64,000 nt of DNA from Ignavibacterium sp. (GCF_025998815.1 NZ_AP026678.1:1240001-1304000), one strand, 5' to 3'; counted from the stretch's first letter, positions 24,376-34,272 are shown. A program made the numbers and translations. Notes: a model not told the origin generated them from the sequence alone.

Positions 24376-25128
24376 TTATAGCGGAAATCCAACATTTAGT
24401 TGTAGCACAGCATTAAAGCCGCCTGATTTTATAAATGGTTCGTTTGCATCGGGAGAATCAATTAAATCTTTGAACTGAAAATTTTCATCTGTACTCATTT
24501 TATCAATCTTCAAATAACTATAAGCAACAATACCTTCAATGCTGATATAGTTTTTTAACACCTCAACCACAAAACCAGAGCCGACTGAGTATCCAAGTTC
24601 TGTTTTGTCATTATTAAATTTCTGCACTGAAGTGCCGGCAAATGAATTGACTGTTTCGGTTAGACGTGCTGAGTTAATTAAAAGAGCTCCATCTAAAATT
24701 TTCCAGTGAAGTCCGTTGAAGATAGGAATACCAACATCAAGTCCAACTCCCCAGCTTTTTAATTTTAGATCATAATCATAATTAAAAACTCCGGCTCTTG
24801 AATTTAAACTCCCCTCGTGAGATTCAGCCAACTGTTGATAGTAACCTTTTGCAGTGATAAAGAATCCGCTAAACTTTGCTCTGAAAAAATTCAGACCTAA
24901 TCTATAACCTTCTGCTTTACCAAATTTATCTAACTGCTTTCCTCCCGAAGCTACAGAATTTGCATTGAATTGATTAACATAAGTTTCAAGCATTCCGGGT
25001 TGATATTGTTGATAATTATAACCTCCGTAACCTCCAACCAAACCAAGACAACCAAAGCCAAATGATTGTGCATTTACATTTACGAATGTAAAAGTTAATG
25101 ACACTATAACTATAATTTTTTTAAACAT
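24376..25128 (-). CDS. Exported, probably outer-membrane, protein of unknown function
   Basis: About 250 residues. An upstream in-frame ATG at 25155 would add nine residues before the signal peptide. The start at 25128 gives a standard signal (MFKKIIVIVSLTFTFVNVNA) and is preferred. The mature part opens with a glycine- and tyrosine-rich stretch (GLVGGYGGYNYQQYQ). It continues with amphipathic strands such as SWGVGLDVGIP and YSVGSGFVVEVL, ending AVLQLNVGFPL, consistent with an outer-membrane beta-barrel. It lies 14 bp upstream of the M29 aminopeptidase gene. I do not recognise a specific family. Confidence 0.65.
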   Translation of the reverse strand: MFKKIIVIVSLTFTFVNVNAQSFGFGCLGLVGGYGGYNYQQYQPGMLETYVNQFNANSVASGGKQLDKFGKAEGYRLGLNFFRAKFSGFFITAKGYYQQLAESHEGSLNSRAGVFNYDYDLKLKSWGVGLDVGIPIFNGLHWKILDGALLINSARLTETVNSFAGTSVQKFNNDKTELGYSVGSGFVVEVLKNYISIEGIVAYSYLKIDKMSTDENFQFKDLIDSPDANEPFIKSGGFNAVLQLNVGFPL

Positions 25129-25205
25129 AGCCAACTCACAAATTTTCAGTAACAAATTAACAAATAACTTAAAGAAATATCAACCAGCGAATAAATAATC
25201 ATCTG

Positions 25206-26708
25206 CTAAGATTTTTGCATTCCATTTTCCAAACCGTGTCCACCGGAACCAAGTTCACTTCTTCTTAAAAGGAATGCAAATAACAATCCAAGAAAACCTA
25301 ATATTGAAAATATCCACATTCCAAGATTGTATCCTGCAGGATTCTCAGCACTTGCACCTGAAATATCATTTGCAAATCCAATCAAAAGATTAAATCCAAA
25401 CAAACCAATATTCTGAATCATTGTCATTAATCCATAAGCTGTTCCAAGCTTTGCGTTTGGAACAATTAAAGCTACAGAGGGCCACATCACAGCAGGAACA
25501 AGCGAAAATGCTATTCCCATCATTGCCATCGGATAAATCAAATAGATTGGAATCATCGCATCAATGTCAAAAAATTTTATACTGATATGAATAAAATCAC
25601 TGTCGGTCATTATATCTGGTCTTCCGACTTTATATGCCATCATAAGATAAACAGGAATAATCAACAAAGAACCGAACATCATTAGTAAAGAGCGCTTCCC
25701 GATTTTATCTGCCAGCAAACCAAATAATGGAGTGAAAACCATTGCAGCAAGAGTAAGAATACTTGAGAGATTTCCACCAACTTCTCTGCTAGTTCCGTGT
25801 GCTTCCTGAAAAAATTTAATTGCAAAAGTCTGGAATGGAAACATTGCTGAATAAAATGTAACGCAAAGCGCTGTGATGTACCAGAATGATTTTGAGAATG
25901 AAGATGATTTAAGAAATAATGCAAGCGCAGAAACAATAAAAAGAATTAAGTAGATTGACCAGTTTTCCGGCGCAATGAAAAGTAGTATGACTATTACTAA
26001 TAAAATTAATCCAAGATACATCCATCTTTTGCTTTCCTGAATTCTTAGGATATCAGAAAGAAGAATTTTATCCTGCTCACCTTCGCTAGCCAACGCATAA
26101 TTTTTTGAAGCATAAACATCAAGGAAGAAGTACACAATGATACTTAAGAATGCAAACACACCGGCAGCAACAGTAACCCAAAGCGGTGTTTGCCAGAATT
26201 CATACAATGATTTTCCCCAGGTTGGAGAATTAAGCGCGAGAAATGAACCAAGTCGTGCAACGGTTAAATTCAATCCGAAAGCAAATGATAATTCCTTACC
26301 TTTGAACCATCTTGCAATTACAGTAGTGATTGCAACAATCATTGATTCAGCACCTAAACCAAAAATTAATCTTCCGATTGACATCACAATAATATTTCCT
26401 GTGATTGCAGTGATAATAGAACCGAGCATAATCAGTGTTGTAAAAATCAGAACTGAAGTTCGTGTGCCGATTCGGTCTATTATCAATCCGCCAATCAATA
26501 CCATTATTATGTTTGGAAAAGAGTATATCGCATTAAGCAAGCCAATATTGGAATCTGAAAATCCGAGTTGTGATTTCAGCAAATCAGCAAGCGGACTAAT
26601 ACTATCATAGATATAGTAATTACCAAACATTCCCAGACTTATCAGAAGTAAAACTGTCCAGCGAAGTAATGCAGTTGGTTCAGGTTTAGAAACAGAAACT
26701 TGGTTCAT
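25206..26708 (-). CDS. Major facilitator superfamily transporter
   Basis: A 500-residue protein with about twelve membrane helices. The conserved loop after helix 2 is IIDRIGTRTSVLIF, and the symmetry-related loop in the second half is LLADKIGKRSLLMMF. Twin lobes are joined by a region with charged residues (about 205-225). The gene follows pepD, but a terminator hairpin lies between them at 26741-26777. MFS carriers move small solutes with protons, and the substrate cannot be read from the sequence. Its surroundings (dipeptidase, aminopeptidase, OPT transporter) suggest amino acids or small peptides, but this is weak inference. Confidence 0.88.
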   Translation of the reverse strand: MNQVSVSKPEPTALLRWTVLLLISLGMFGNYYIYDSISPLADLLKSQLGFSDSNIGLLNAIYSFPNIIMVLIGGLIIDRIGTRTSVLIFTTLIMLGSIITAITGNIIVMSIGRLIFGLGAESMIVAITTVIARWFKGKELSFAFGLNLTVARLGSFLALNSPTWGKSLYEFWQTPLWVTVAAGVFAFLSIIVYFFLDVYASKNYALASEGEQDKILLSDILRIQESKRWMYLGLILLVIVILLFIAPENWSIYLILFIVSALALFLKSSSFSKSFWYITALCVTFYSAMFPFQTFAIKFFQEAHGTSREVGGNLSSILTLAAMVFTPLFGLLADKIGKRSLLMMFGSLLIIPVYLMMAYKVGRPDIMTDSDFIHISIKFFDIDAMIPIYLIYPMAMMGIAFSLVPAVMWPSVALIVPNAKLGTAYGLMTMIQNIGLFGFNLLIGFANDISGASAENPAGYNLGMWIFSILGFLGLLFAFLLRRSELGSGGHGLENGMQKS

Positions 26709-26740
26709 ATACTAACCTTCAATTTTTGTCTAGTGCGAAT

Positions 26741-26777
26741 TTAAAAATAAAAGCGAAGCAGATTTAAACTGCTTCGC
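26741..26777 (-). terminator. Terminator after pepD
   Basis: GCGAAGCAG (26753-26761) pairs perfectly with CTGCTTCGC (26769-26777). On the minus strand the stem is followed by a T-rich run (26741-26752). It ends the pepD transcript before the MFS gene. Confidence 0.85.
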
Positions 26778-26797
26778 CTGTTAACAACAATTTATTT

Positions 26798-28261
26798 TTA
26801 TGATTTGACCGGAATATTTTTCAAAACATTTACAAGTTGATTCCAGAATTCAGGTACGGTAGAAATCTGTAATCTTTCATCAGGTGAATGAACACCAAAC
26901 ATTGTAGGTCCAAAAGAAATCATATCCATTTGCGGATATTTTTCTTTGATTATTCCGCATTCAAGTCCAGCGTGAATTGCTTTTACTTCAGGTTCTTTTC
27001 CATACATATTTGCAAATGTTGATTTAAATACCTGAAGAATTTCAGAATGAACATCAGGTTTCCAGCCAGGATATCCATCGCCATAATTTAATTCAGCACC
27101 AGCAAGTTCAAAGACCGCAGATACCATATTTGTTATGTCTTTTATTTCTGATGCAACAGAGCTTCGTTGACTAGTAACTATGTTAACAAATTTTCCGTCG
27201 GTTACAATAGTAGCAAGGTTGGTAGATGTTTCTACAAGTTCCGGAATATCAGCAGACATTTTGATTACACCGTGAGGAACAGCATAAAGAGCATTCAGAA
27301 GTTTTGCCTGAGTTTTTTCATCCATTACTTTGTCAGGCATTTGATGCTTTTCAACTGAAACTGATAAATCAGGTTCAACAGTTGCGAACTCATCTTTTAC
27401 TGTCGTATTGTATTCCGCAACAAACTTTTTGAATTTCTTTTCATCAGCTTTTGGAACAAGAATAACTGCAAATGCTTCGCGAGGAATTGCATTGTGTTTA
27501 TTCCCGCCTTCAATTTTAGCAATTCTTAATTTTTTATCTCGTGAATAAGTCCACAATAATCTGTTAAGAATCTTAATTGCATTTCCTCTTCCAACATGAA
27601 TTTCGAGTCCTGAATGGCCACCTTTTAATCCGGCAACTTTAGCTTCAAAGGCAACATAATTACGAGGAGATTTTTCAGGTTTAAATTTGAACTTTGCCTG
27701 AGTGTTTTTTCCGCCAGCACATCCGATATATAAAGTGCCGAGTTCTTCAGAATCCATGTTAATGAGTATATCACCTTTCAACCAACCTTTTTTCAAACTT
27801 GAAGCACCGGTTAAACCGGTTTCTTCATCAAGAGTGAACAATGCTTCAATTGGTCCGTGCTGCAAATCATTCGATTCAAGAACTGCCAAAGCAGCAGCTA
27901 CACCAATTCCATTATCAGCACCAAGTGTAGTTCCTTTTGCTTTTACCCAATCGCCATCAATATATGGTTGAATCGGATCGTTATCAAAATCATGTTCAAC
28001 ATCACGATTCTTTTCGCAAACCATATCAATATGCGATTGAAGAGTTACAGTTTTTCTGTTTTCCATTCCGGGAGTTGCAGGTTTTCTAATCAGAATATTA
28101 CCAAACTTATCTTTTTCTACTTCAAGACCAAGTCTTTTACCAACAGAAACAACATATTGGGCAATCTTCTCTTCCTTTTTGGAAGGACGAGGATATTTGC
28201 AGATTTCTTCGAAGTGATTCCAAACCAGTGCGGGTTTTAGATGTCCTAATATTTCTCCCAT
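26798..28261 (-). CDS. pepD: Aminoacyl-histidine dipeptidase (M20C)
   Basis: A 487-residue zinc peptidase at the family length. The motifs appear in order: LQSHIDMVCEKN (first histidine and catalytic aspartate), GADNGIGVA (bridging aspartate), LFTLDEETGLTGA (catalytic glutamate) and INMDSEELG. HAGLECGII near the C-terminus supplies another ligand. It cleaves dipeptides such as carnosine-like Xaa-His in the cytoplasm, and many relatives are broad dipeptidases. It follows the PqqD-like gene by two bases, so the two are translated from one message. An OPT oligopeptide transporter lies upstream and an M29 aminopeptidase downstream, which suits a peptide-scavenging role. Confidence 0.95.
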   Translation of the reverse strand: MGEILGHLKPALVWNHFEEICKYPRPSKKEEKIAQYVVSVGKRLGLEVEKDKFGNILIRKPATPGMENRKTVTLQSHIDMVCEKNRDVEHDFDNDPIQPYIDGDWVKAKGTTLGADNGIGVAAALAVLESNDLQHGPIEALFTLDEETGLTGASSLKKGWLKGDILINMDSEELGTLYIGCAGGKNTQAKFKFKPEKSPRNYVAFEAKVAGLKGGHSGLEIHVGRGNAIKILNRLLWTYSRDKKLRIAKIEGGNKHNAIPREAFAVILVPKADEKKFKKFVAEYNTTVKDEFATVEPDLSVSVEKHQMPDKVMDEKTQAKLLNALYAVPHGVIKMSADIPELVETSTNLATIVTDGKFVNIVTSQRSSVASEIKDITNMVSAVFELAGAELNYGDGYPGWKPDVHSEILQVFKSTFANMYGKEPEVKAIHAGLECGIIKEKYPQMDMISFGPTMFGVHSPDERLQISTVPEFWNQLVNVLKNIPVKS

Positions 28262-28263
28262 AC

Positions 28264-28632
28264 TTATTTCCTTTCTTTTAGTTCTTTGAAACTTATGAAT
28301 TGATATTGATATAACTGAGTATAAAATTTTGTAACACGTTCAACTACAGGATTTATCTCTTCTCCGAATTCAGAAAGTAATTCATTACAAATCTGTTGAA
28401 CATTTTTGTTTCCATCAGCTTTTAACCAAGCTGCTGAACCAAATTTATCAAGTTTAACTTTTATATCCGGAGATTTTAATCTTGGTACTAAATACTTAAC
28501 TAAAAATTTATTTGTAAATCTGGGAACCAAAACCGAAACTTTATTTTCTTCCTCCTCAATATGATTATAACTTCTTATCGGTGTGAGTTCTAAGTAATTA
28601 ACTTCAGTAAGATTTTTATTTTTTTTGAACAT
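28264..28632 (-). CDS. PqqD-family protein (peptide-binding fold)
   Basis: A 122-residue protein with the PqqD/RRE pattern in its second half: KFGSAAWLKADGNKNVQQIC (about 62-81), then LLSEFGEEINPVVERVTKFY and a final YQYQFISF strand. The N-terminal half contains a basic SVLVPRFTNKFLVKYLVPRL segment seen in a stand-alone branch of the family. PqqD domains bind leader peptides for radical SAM and other modifying enzymes, but no such enzyme or precursor peptide occurs here. It lies between the OPT transporter and pepD, two bases from pepD. Its function in this setting is unknown. Confidence 0.8.
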   Translation of the reverse strand: MFKKNKNLTEVNYLELTPIRSYNHIEEEENKVSVLVPRFTNKFLVKYLVPRLKSPDIKVKLDKFGSAAWLKADGNKNVQQICNELLSEFGEEINPVVERVTKFYTQLYQYQFISFKELKERK

Positions 28633-28640
28633 AATCCGAA

Positions 28641-28686
28641 TAAATAGAAAAATACTGCAGAAGAAAATCTTAATTCTCTTCTGCAG
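28641..28686 (-). terminator. Terminator after the OPT transporter gene
   Basis: CTGCAGAAGA (28655-28664) pairs with TCTTCTGCAG (28677-28686). On the minus strand this is followed by a T-rich run (28641-28654). It separates the transporter message from the PqqD-like/pepD unit. Confidence 0.85.
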
Positions 28687-28699
28687 TTTGAAAAATTAA

Positions 28700-30724
28700 T
28701 TAAGCCATTGCACTTGGAGGTGCGGGTTCATCAGGTCTGCCTGCATTCTTTAACGGAGTTGAAATCAAGACATAACCTACCACTACAAAAACTAATAAGC
28801 TTACCAAGAATGAAGGAGCTTCGAAAATTCTTGGAGTCTGAATTTCAACAACTGCAAAGAACGCGAATAATAATCCTACCAATGCTTCACCAGCAATAAG
28901 ACCGGAAGCAAGAAGAACACCATTGTTTTCAACTCTTGCTTTCTGAGCGTCATTTAATTTTCTTTTTTCTGAAATTTTATCAAGGATACCTTTAATCAAA
29001 CCACCAATGAAAATTGCGAATGATGTTTCGAGTGGCAGATACATTCCTACACAAACCAACATTGGGCTTTTAACTTTCAGAAGAATAAATCCAATTGCCA
29101 TTAAAATTCCAACGATAATTAATGGCCAGGCCATATCACCACCAACAATTCCTTTAGCAAGAATTGCCATTAAACTTGCCTGTGGTGCAGGATAAGCTTT
29201 ACCTCCCAATCCGGTTCCACCAGTGTTAATATCTCCCTGATGAAGAATTAACAATGGGAAAAACATTACTGCTGCTGAAAGAAGAATACCGAATAAATCA
29301 CCAACCTGCATCTTCCACGGAGTACCACCGAGAATATGTCCAACTTTAAGGTCTTGTAACATTTCACCTGCAACTGCAGCAGCAACACAAATAACTGCAG
29401 CAACACCAAGTACAGCAGCTATTCCCGGCATTCCTGTAACACCCAGAGCAACCATAAGAATTGCTGCTACGATGAGTGTTGATATTGTTAATCCGGAAAT
29501 TGGGTTGTTACTTGAACCGATTAATCCAACAAGGTAACCCGAAACTGCAGCGAAGAAAAATCCTGCAACAATCATAACAATTGTAGCAACCAATGCTGCA
29601 ACAACATCACCCGAGAAGTAATTATAAATTATAAAAGTAGCAACCGATGCAAGAATCAATCCGATGAAAACCCATTTGAAAGGCATATCTTTTTCAGTTC
29701 TGACTTCTTCGTGAGAAGAACCTGCAGCAGCTTTTTTAACATCACCAATTGCACGACTTAATCCGGCACCTAAACTTTTTCTCATTCTGTATAAAGTATA
29801 AGCAGCAGACATTAACATTCCACCAATTGCAATCGGTCTGACTATCGAACGCCACACCTGATTTGCCAATCCAATCCAGGTTTCATCAGTAACTTCGGTA
29901 ACACCATTTGCCTGCAATGAAGAAAGAAGTTCCGGACCTAAGAAATATAAAAGCAAAGGAACGAATAAACCCCAGGCAAGTAATCCACCGGTAAAGTTAA
30001 GTGCAGCTAAGTTTGGTCCGATAATATAACCAACTCCCATATATGCAGGACTTACTCCAGGAGTGCTTAATAATGCTCCACCACTTGCTTCAACCGAAGC
30101 ACCACCTGAGAAAGATAATTTTTGTTTTGCGAAGTAAATGAATTTTTCCCAGGAAGCAGCAAAGAACTGAACTTGTTTAAGGATTTGAATTAAAGCACCC
30201 AAACCCATTGCCCAGAATAAAAACTTTGCCCCGCTTTTGCCTGATCTTCCTGCTTTATGAATTTCTGAAGCTGCAACAGATTCAGGAAATGGAAGTTCAC
30301 GATCTTCAACCATTACTCTGCGGAGTATTGTAACAAACAAAATTCCGACTACACCACCAACAAACATTATTGCAGTTGCTTCAAGATAATGACGAACAGA
30401 CCAGAATTCCTGCCAGACTCCTGCAATCATAAAGGCTGGAATAGTGAAGATTGCGCCGGCAGCAACGGATTCGCCAATCGAACCAACTGTTCTTGCAAAG
30501 TTTTCTTCGAGAATTGAACCTTTAAAGATTCTTAAAACTGCCATTCCGATTACAGCAGCAGGATAAGTTGCAGCTATAGTCATACCTGCTTTTAATCCGA
30601 GATATGCATTTGCTGCTCCAAGAACAACTGACATAATTAAACCAATAACAAGTGCGCGGATAGTAAATTCGGCCATATTGGTTTCAGGTGAGACGAAAGG
30701 AACAAATCGTTTTTGCTCTGACAT
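28700..30724 (-). CDS. OPT family oligopeptide transporter
   Basis: About 674 residues with some 14-16 membrane helices. An in-frame upstream ATG exists at 30748, but AGGAG seven bases before 30724 decides for MSEQKRFVPF. Conserved stretches include AANAYLGLKAGMTIAATYPAAVIGM (helices 1-2), ENFARTVGSIGESVAAGAIFT and SGYLVGLIGSSNNPISGLTI. These motifs match the bacterial OPT group. It is a proton-coupled importer of oligopeptides or peptide-like metal chelators. The adjacent dipeptidase, aminopeptidase and PqqD-like genes favour peptides. Confidence 0.93.
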   Translation of the reverse strand: MSEQKRFVPFVSPETNMAEFTIRALVIGLIMSVVLGAANAYLGLKAGMTIAATYPAAVIGMAVLRIFKGSILEENFARTVGSIGESVAAGAIFTIPAFMIAGVWQEFWSVRHYLEATAIMFVGGVVGILFVTILRRVMVEDRELPFPESVAASEIHKAGRSGKSGAKFLFWAMGLGALIQILKQVQFFAASWEKFIYFAKQKLSFSGGASVEASGGALLSTPGVSPAYMGVGYIIGPNLAALNFTGGLLAWGLFVPLLLYFLGPELLSSLQANGVTEVTDETWIGLANQVWRSIVRPIAIGGMLMSAAYTLYRMRKSLGAGLSRAIGDVKKAAAGSSHEEVRTEKDMPFKWVFIGLILASVATFIIYNYFSGDVVAALVATIVMIVAGFFFAAVSGYLVGLIGSSNNPISGLTISTLIVAAILMVALGVTGMPGIAAVLGVAAVICVAAAVAGEMLQDLKVGHILGGTPWKMQVGDLFGILLSAAVMFFPLLILHQGDINTGGTGLGGKAYPAPQASLMAILAKGIVGGDMAWPLIIVGILMAIGFILLKVKSPMLVCVGMYLPLETSFAIFIGGLIKGILDKISEKRKLNDAQKARVENNGVLLASGLIAGEALVGLLFAFFAVVEIQTPRIFEAPSFLVSLLVFVVVGYVLISTPLKNAGRPDEPAPPSAMA

Positions 30725-30847
30725 ACTTTTTCTCCTATTACTGAGCAAATAATTTATTTTGGATTGATTTTCGTAAAAAAGAACTTGCGAAATTTAAGAA
30801 GGAATTTTCTTTTTTCTCAATAATTACAGCTTTATTTCTTGACTTTT

Positions 30848-33412
30848 TCAGGAAATATTTTTTATCAGAACATCATTGAGAGTTCTAATAAGGTCATCTT
30901 TCTTGAAAGGTTTGGATAGGTATCCCGTAAATCCGCTGTTTAGTATTTTTTCTCTTTCATCGTGCATAGCATAAGCTGTTACGGCAATTATGGGAATTTC
31001 TTTGTACTGCTCGAGTTTCCTGATTTCTCTTGTGGTCTCAATTCCGTTTAGTTCACCTTTAAGATTTATATCCATCAGAATTATATCATAAGAAAAACTG
31101 TTAACTAACGACAATGCTTCTGAAGAATCAAAAGCCCAGGTGATATCAAAATTTCCTTCGAGCATTATTTTAATCAGTCTTGAATTAACTTCATCATCTT
31201 CAACCAATAATACTTTGGGAAGAATTTTTTCTTCTTTCTTTTCGATATGTAATTCAATCTTTTCTTCTTTAATTGGCTGAGGTTTAACCGGTTCTTTGAT
31301 TTCTGGTTTTTGTTCAACCTTAGGTTTGGAAACTTCTTTAGTTTCTCTTACTGGTAATGTTATAGTTACAGTTGTTCCTTTGCCAACTTCACTATCAATA
31401 TCAAGATTGCCTTCAAGTAATTCAACAAATTTTTTGGTAAGCGTTAAACCTATTCCTGTACCTTCATACTTTCGGTTAAATCCTTCACTCTCCTGTCGGA
31501 ATGGTTCGAAGATTTTGCTGAGATTATCTGCAGAAATCCCGATTCCAGTATCAGAAATTTTAATAATAATTTTTCCATCTCTGAAATCAGTTAATAATTT
31601 GATTTCGCCTTTTGAAGTATACTTAATTGCATTGCTAAGAATGTTCGAAATTATTTTGTTAAAGATTCTTGGGTCAGTGCTGAAATATATTCTTGGATGT
31701 TTATGTTCCGATGTTAATGATAATCCTTTTTCTTTTGCAAAACCTTCAAATGAAGCTTTAATATCTTCAAGCACTGTAACTAATTCTATATTCTCAAGCT
31801 CAAGTTTCTGTACCTGAGATTCCAATTTGGATAAATCAATAAGCGAATCAAGAGTATCGTGTAATCTTCTGCTGCTCTTGAAAATCATTGAAGCCATTTC
31901 ACGGAGTTTTGGATCATTCAAATCCATCATGAGCATTTCTGCATATCCCAAAATTCCATTCATCGGTGTACGAAGTTCGTGGCTGATGTTTGCAAGAAAA
32001 TATGTTTTAAGCCGGTTCATCTCTTCGGCATGTTCTTTTGCCTGAATTAATTCAGATTCAAGTTTCTTTCGCTCTGTAAAATCTCTTATAATGGCAATAA
32101 TTATTTTTTCGCCATCCTGATTAATATGCTTTGCACTTATCTCAACCGGAATATTACTTCCATCTTTTTTACGATGAGTTGATTCAAACAGAATACCTTC
32201 ATCATTAATTCTTGCTTCTTCAATTTTTTTAAGATCAAATTCACGATTGTTACTTAATTCGATAAAGTTTTTTCCAATTAATTCAGCGTGATTGTAGCCA
32301 TAAATTTCAAAAGCTTTTCTGTTTGCCTCCAGAATTTTTCCATCTTTGTTTATCGTAATTATCACATCATTAGCATATTTAGTAAGCGAAGTGTAACGCT
32401 CGGAAAGTTCATCTTTTTCTTTTCTTAACTTTAATGTTCTCTGAATGTAATCCAGAGTGCTGCGTTTCCAAACAGCATAAGTGAGTGCTGCAGCAAGAAT
32501 GATTAATAAAATCACAACAATGATAATTGCTGTTGCAATATTTTTAGCTGAACTTACAACAGTGCCTTCATCTACTTTTGCAGCAAGGAACCAATCTGTG
32601 CCGGGAATAGATCGAACTGACACAAACATTGATTGATTGCCGAATTGAAGCTCTCTTACTTCATCTTCCTTTAGTGCTGCATCCTGAAAAGCTTTTCTTT
32701 CTTCCTCTTTAAGTGGAATTGTTTGAATATCCTGATTGGAATCACCAATAAAATTTTTGAGAAGAAATCCTATATCCCCGTTTTTCTTGACTAGAAGAAA
32801 TTCTGCTTTGTCATATTCTTTTTGCGAGTAAAATAAAATCGGATAGAAATATTCGAAGAATGAAACTTCAGCCCACAAATAACCAATTCTCGAATTGCTT
32901 CGATTAAGTGGAAGAACAATTGCCTGAAGTAAATTTCTGTTATCTCTCACATAAAGGTTACTAACGCTTGCTGAATCTTTTCCTGCAACAATTTTAATTT
33001 CTTCTCTTAAAAAACTTCGCTGAAGTTTTCTTTCCTGATCTGTTGTGAGAATAATTGTAGCGTTTGAATCAAGAAGATAAATATCACCAAATGCAAAGTT
33101 TGTTTGTAATTCCTTTATCCATCTGTTTGCTTTTTGAATTTGTGTTGTGTCAGCAGAATTAGTTATGATTTCTGAAAGTAATTGTGAGATTGCAGTATTC
33201 TTAATGAAAGATTCAATTATCTTTATTCGTTGAAACTGTTCCTTTTCTATTTGCTGAAGCTTTAATTCTTTGATTGAACTTATCTGTTGATTCCATTCGT
33301 GCTCAATATCCTTTTTTGCAGAATTGTAAAACGCATATCCTGAAATAATGATTACAATTATTACTGCAAGAAAGATGAGGAAATATTTTATGGGAAATTT
33401 TTGTTCTGACAT
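30848..33412 (-). CDS. Hybrid sensor histidine kinase / response regulator
   Basis: An 854-residue membrane protein. Membrane helices at about 9-28 and 285-310 enclose an extracellular sensor region of the Cache-like type. A PAS domain (about 340-450) follows. The HisKA domain has FLANISHELRTPMNG with phospho-acceptor H478, and the ATPase domain shows NILSNAIKYTS, KISDTGIGIS and YEGTGIGLTLTKKF. After a lysine/glutamate-rich linker comes a C-terminal receiver domain with D781 in ILMDINLKGELNG. The signal and downstream partner are unknown; no separate response regulator or output gene is adjacent. It is transcribed away from the OPT gene cluster in the same direction, with a 99-bp gap. Confidence 0.95.
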   Translation of the reverse strand: MSEQKFPIKYFLIFLAVIIVIIISGYAFYNSAKKDIEHEWNQQISSIKELKLQQIEKEQFQRIKIIESFIKNTAISQLLSEIITNSADTTQIQKANRWIKELQTNFAFGDIYLLDSNATIILTTDQERKLQRSFLREEIKIVAGKDSASVSNLYVRDNRNLLQAIVLPLNRSNSRIGYLWAEVSFFEYFYPILFYSQKEYDKAEFLLVKKNGDIGFLLKNFIGDSNQDIQTIPLKEEERKAFQDAALKEDEVRELQFGNQSMFVSVRSIPGTDWFLAAKVDEGTVVSSAKNIATAIIIVVILLIILAAALTYAVWKRSTLDYIQRTLKLRKEKDELSERYTSLTKYANDVIITINKDGKILEANRKAFEIYGYNHAELIGKNFIELSNNREFDLKKIEEARINDEGILFESTHRKKDGSNIPVEISAKHINQDGEKIIIAIIRDFTERKKLESELIQAKEHAEEMNRLKTYFLANISHELRTPMNGILGYAEMLMMDLNDPKLREMASMIFKSSRRLHDTLDSLIDLSKLESQVQKLELENIELVTVLEDIKASFEGFAKEKGLSLTSEHKHPRIYFSTDPRIFNKIISNILSNAIKYTSKGEIKLLTDFRDGKIIIKISDTGIGISADNLSKIFEPFRQESEGFNRKYEGTGIGLTLTKKFVELLEGNLDIDSEVGKGTTVTITLPVRETKEVSKPKVEQKPEIKEPVKPQPIKEEKIELHIEKKEEKILPKVLLVEDDEVNSRLIKIMLEGNFDITWAFDSSEALSLVNSFSYDIILMDINLKGELNGIETTREIRKLEQYKEIPIIAVTAYAMHDEREKILNSGFTGYLSKPFKKDDLIRTLNDVLIKNIS

Positions 33413-33466
33413 AATAAACCTTTTTCCGACTGTGCAATAATAACAAGTTTAACTATAATCTTCCAA

Positions 33467-34252
33467 TCAGATTTTAATTGAATAATCAGAATTTTCTTTT
33501 ATCATATCAAAATGGCAAAGTGCATAATCAAATCTTACCGGATCATCTTTATCAAATTTTCTAAGATTATTGGTAATCTCCTCAGCCATTTTCCATGTAA
33601 CATTTTTTCTTTCAGTTAAACCAAGCCGATGTGAAATTTTTGCAATGTGAGTATCAACAGGAATGATGAGTTTTTTCGGAGGAACAAATTCCCATAATCC
33701 AAAATCGAGATTATCTTTTCTTACCATCCATCTCAAAAACAAATTCATTCTTTTGCAGGCACTTCCTTTTTCGGGAATTGGAAACATAAATTTTATTCCC
33801 TGGCTTGCCTCACCGAAATTATTCTCATAAATGCTTAATAATGAATTTGAAAATCCCGAAACAGATTTTTTTACAGTGGAATGTTCATCAGAATAAAATT
33901 GCTTGAAATAATTTCCGAGTGAATCATAATCTTTCAGAATGAATTGCAGAAGAGAAATTAAATTCCGGACATCACTTTCAGAATAAAATCTATGCTTAAC
34001 AATGAAATTATTTTTTTGTGAAAATGTTCGAACAAATCTATAAGGTTTATTATCCGATGCTCTCAGGAATTCAGACAATACTTTATTGATTTGTTTGATA
34101 TTTCCATAAGCAAAAACCGAAGCAAGAAAAGCAAATACTTCAATATCTTTTTTATCTTTTAATTGATGAATTAAATGAAGCGGATCAGAAGTATTTTCAA
34201 GCTTTGAATATTCAGAGTAGATTTTTTCCAGTTTTGTTTTAAGTCTATTCAT
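33467..34252 (-). CDS. TIGR02757 family protein (DUF2400)
   Basis: A 261-residue cytoplasmic protein of a conserved family of unknown function. Recognisable stretches are DPLHLIHQLKDKKDIEVFAF (near 23-42), the AYGNIKQINKVL segment, CKRMNLFLRWMVRKDNLDFG and the DTHIAKISHRLGL helix near 200, with FDYALCHF at the end. The helical pattern around VDTHIAKISHRLG recalls the helix-hairpin-helix DNA glycosylase fold, so a nucleic-acid role is possible but unproven. It stands alone between a hairpin terminator on its upstream side and the histidine kinase gene. Confidence 0.85.
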   Translation of the reverse strand: MNRLKTKLEKIYSEYSKLENTSDPLHLIHQLKDKKDIEVFAFLASVFAYGNIKQINKVLSEFLRASDNKPYRFVRTFSQKNNFIVKHRFYSESDVRNLISLLQFILKDYDSLGNYFKQFYSDEHSTVKKSVSGFSNSLLSIYENNFGEASQGIKFMFPIPEKGSACKRMNLFLRWMVRKDNLDFGLWEFVPPKKLIIPVDTHIAKISHRLGLTERKNVTWKMAEEITNNLRKFDKDDPVRFDYALCHFDMIKENSDYSIKI

Positions 34253-34272
34253 ATTGTTAAATGCAAGATATA

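Noticed and set aside
26137-26610. 157-residue plus-strand gene
   Set aside because: Antisense to the MFS transporter, and its composition mirrors the membrane helices of that gene.
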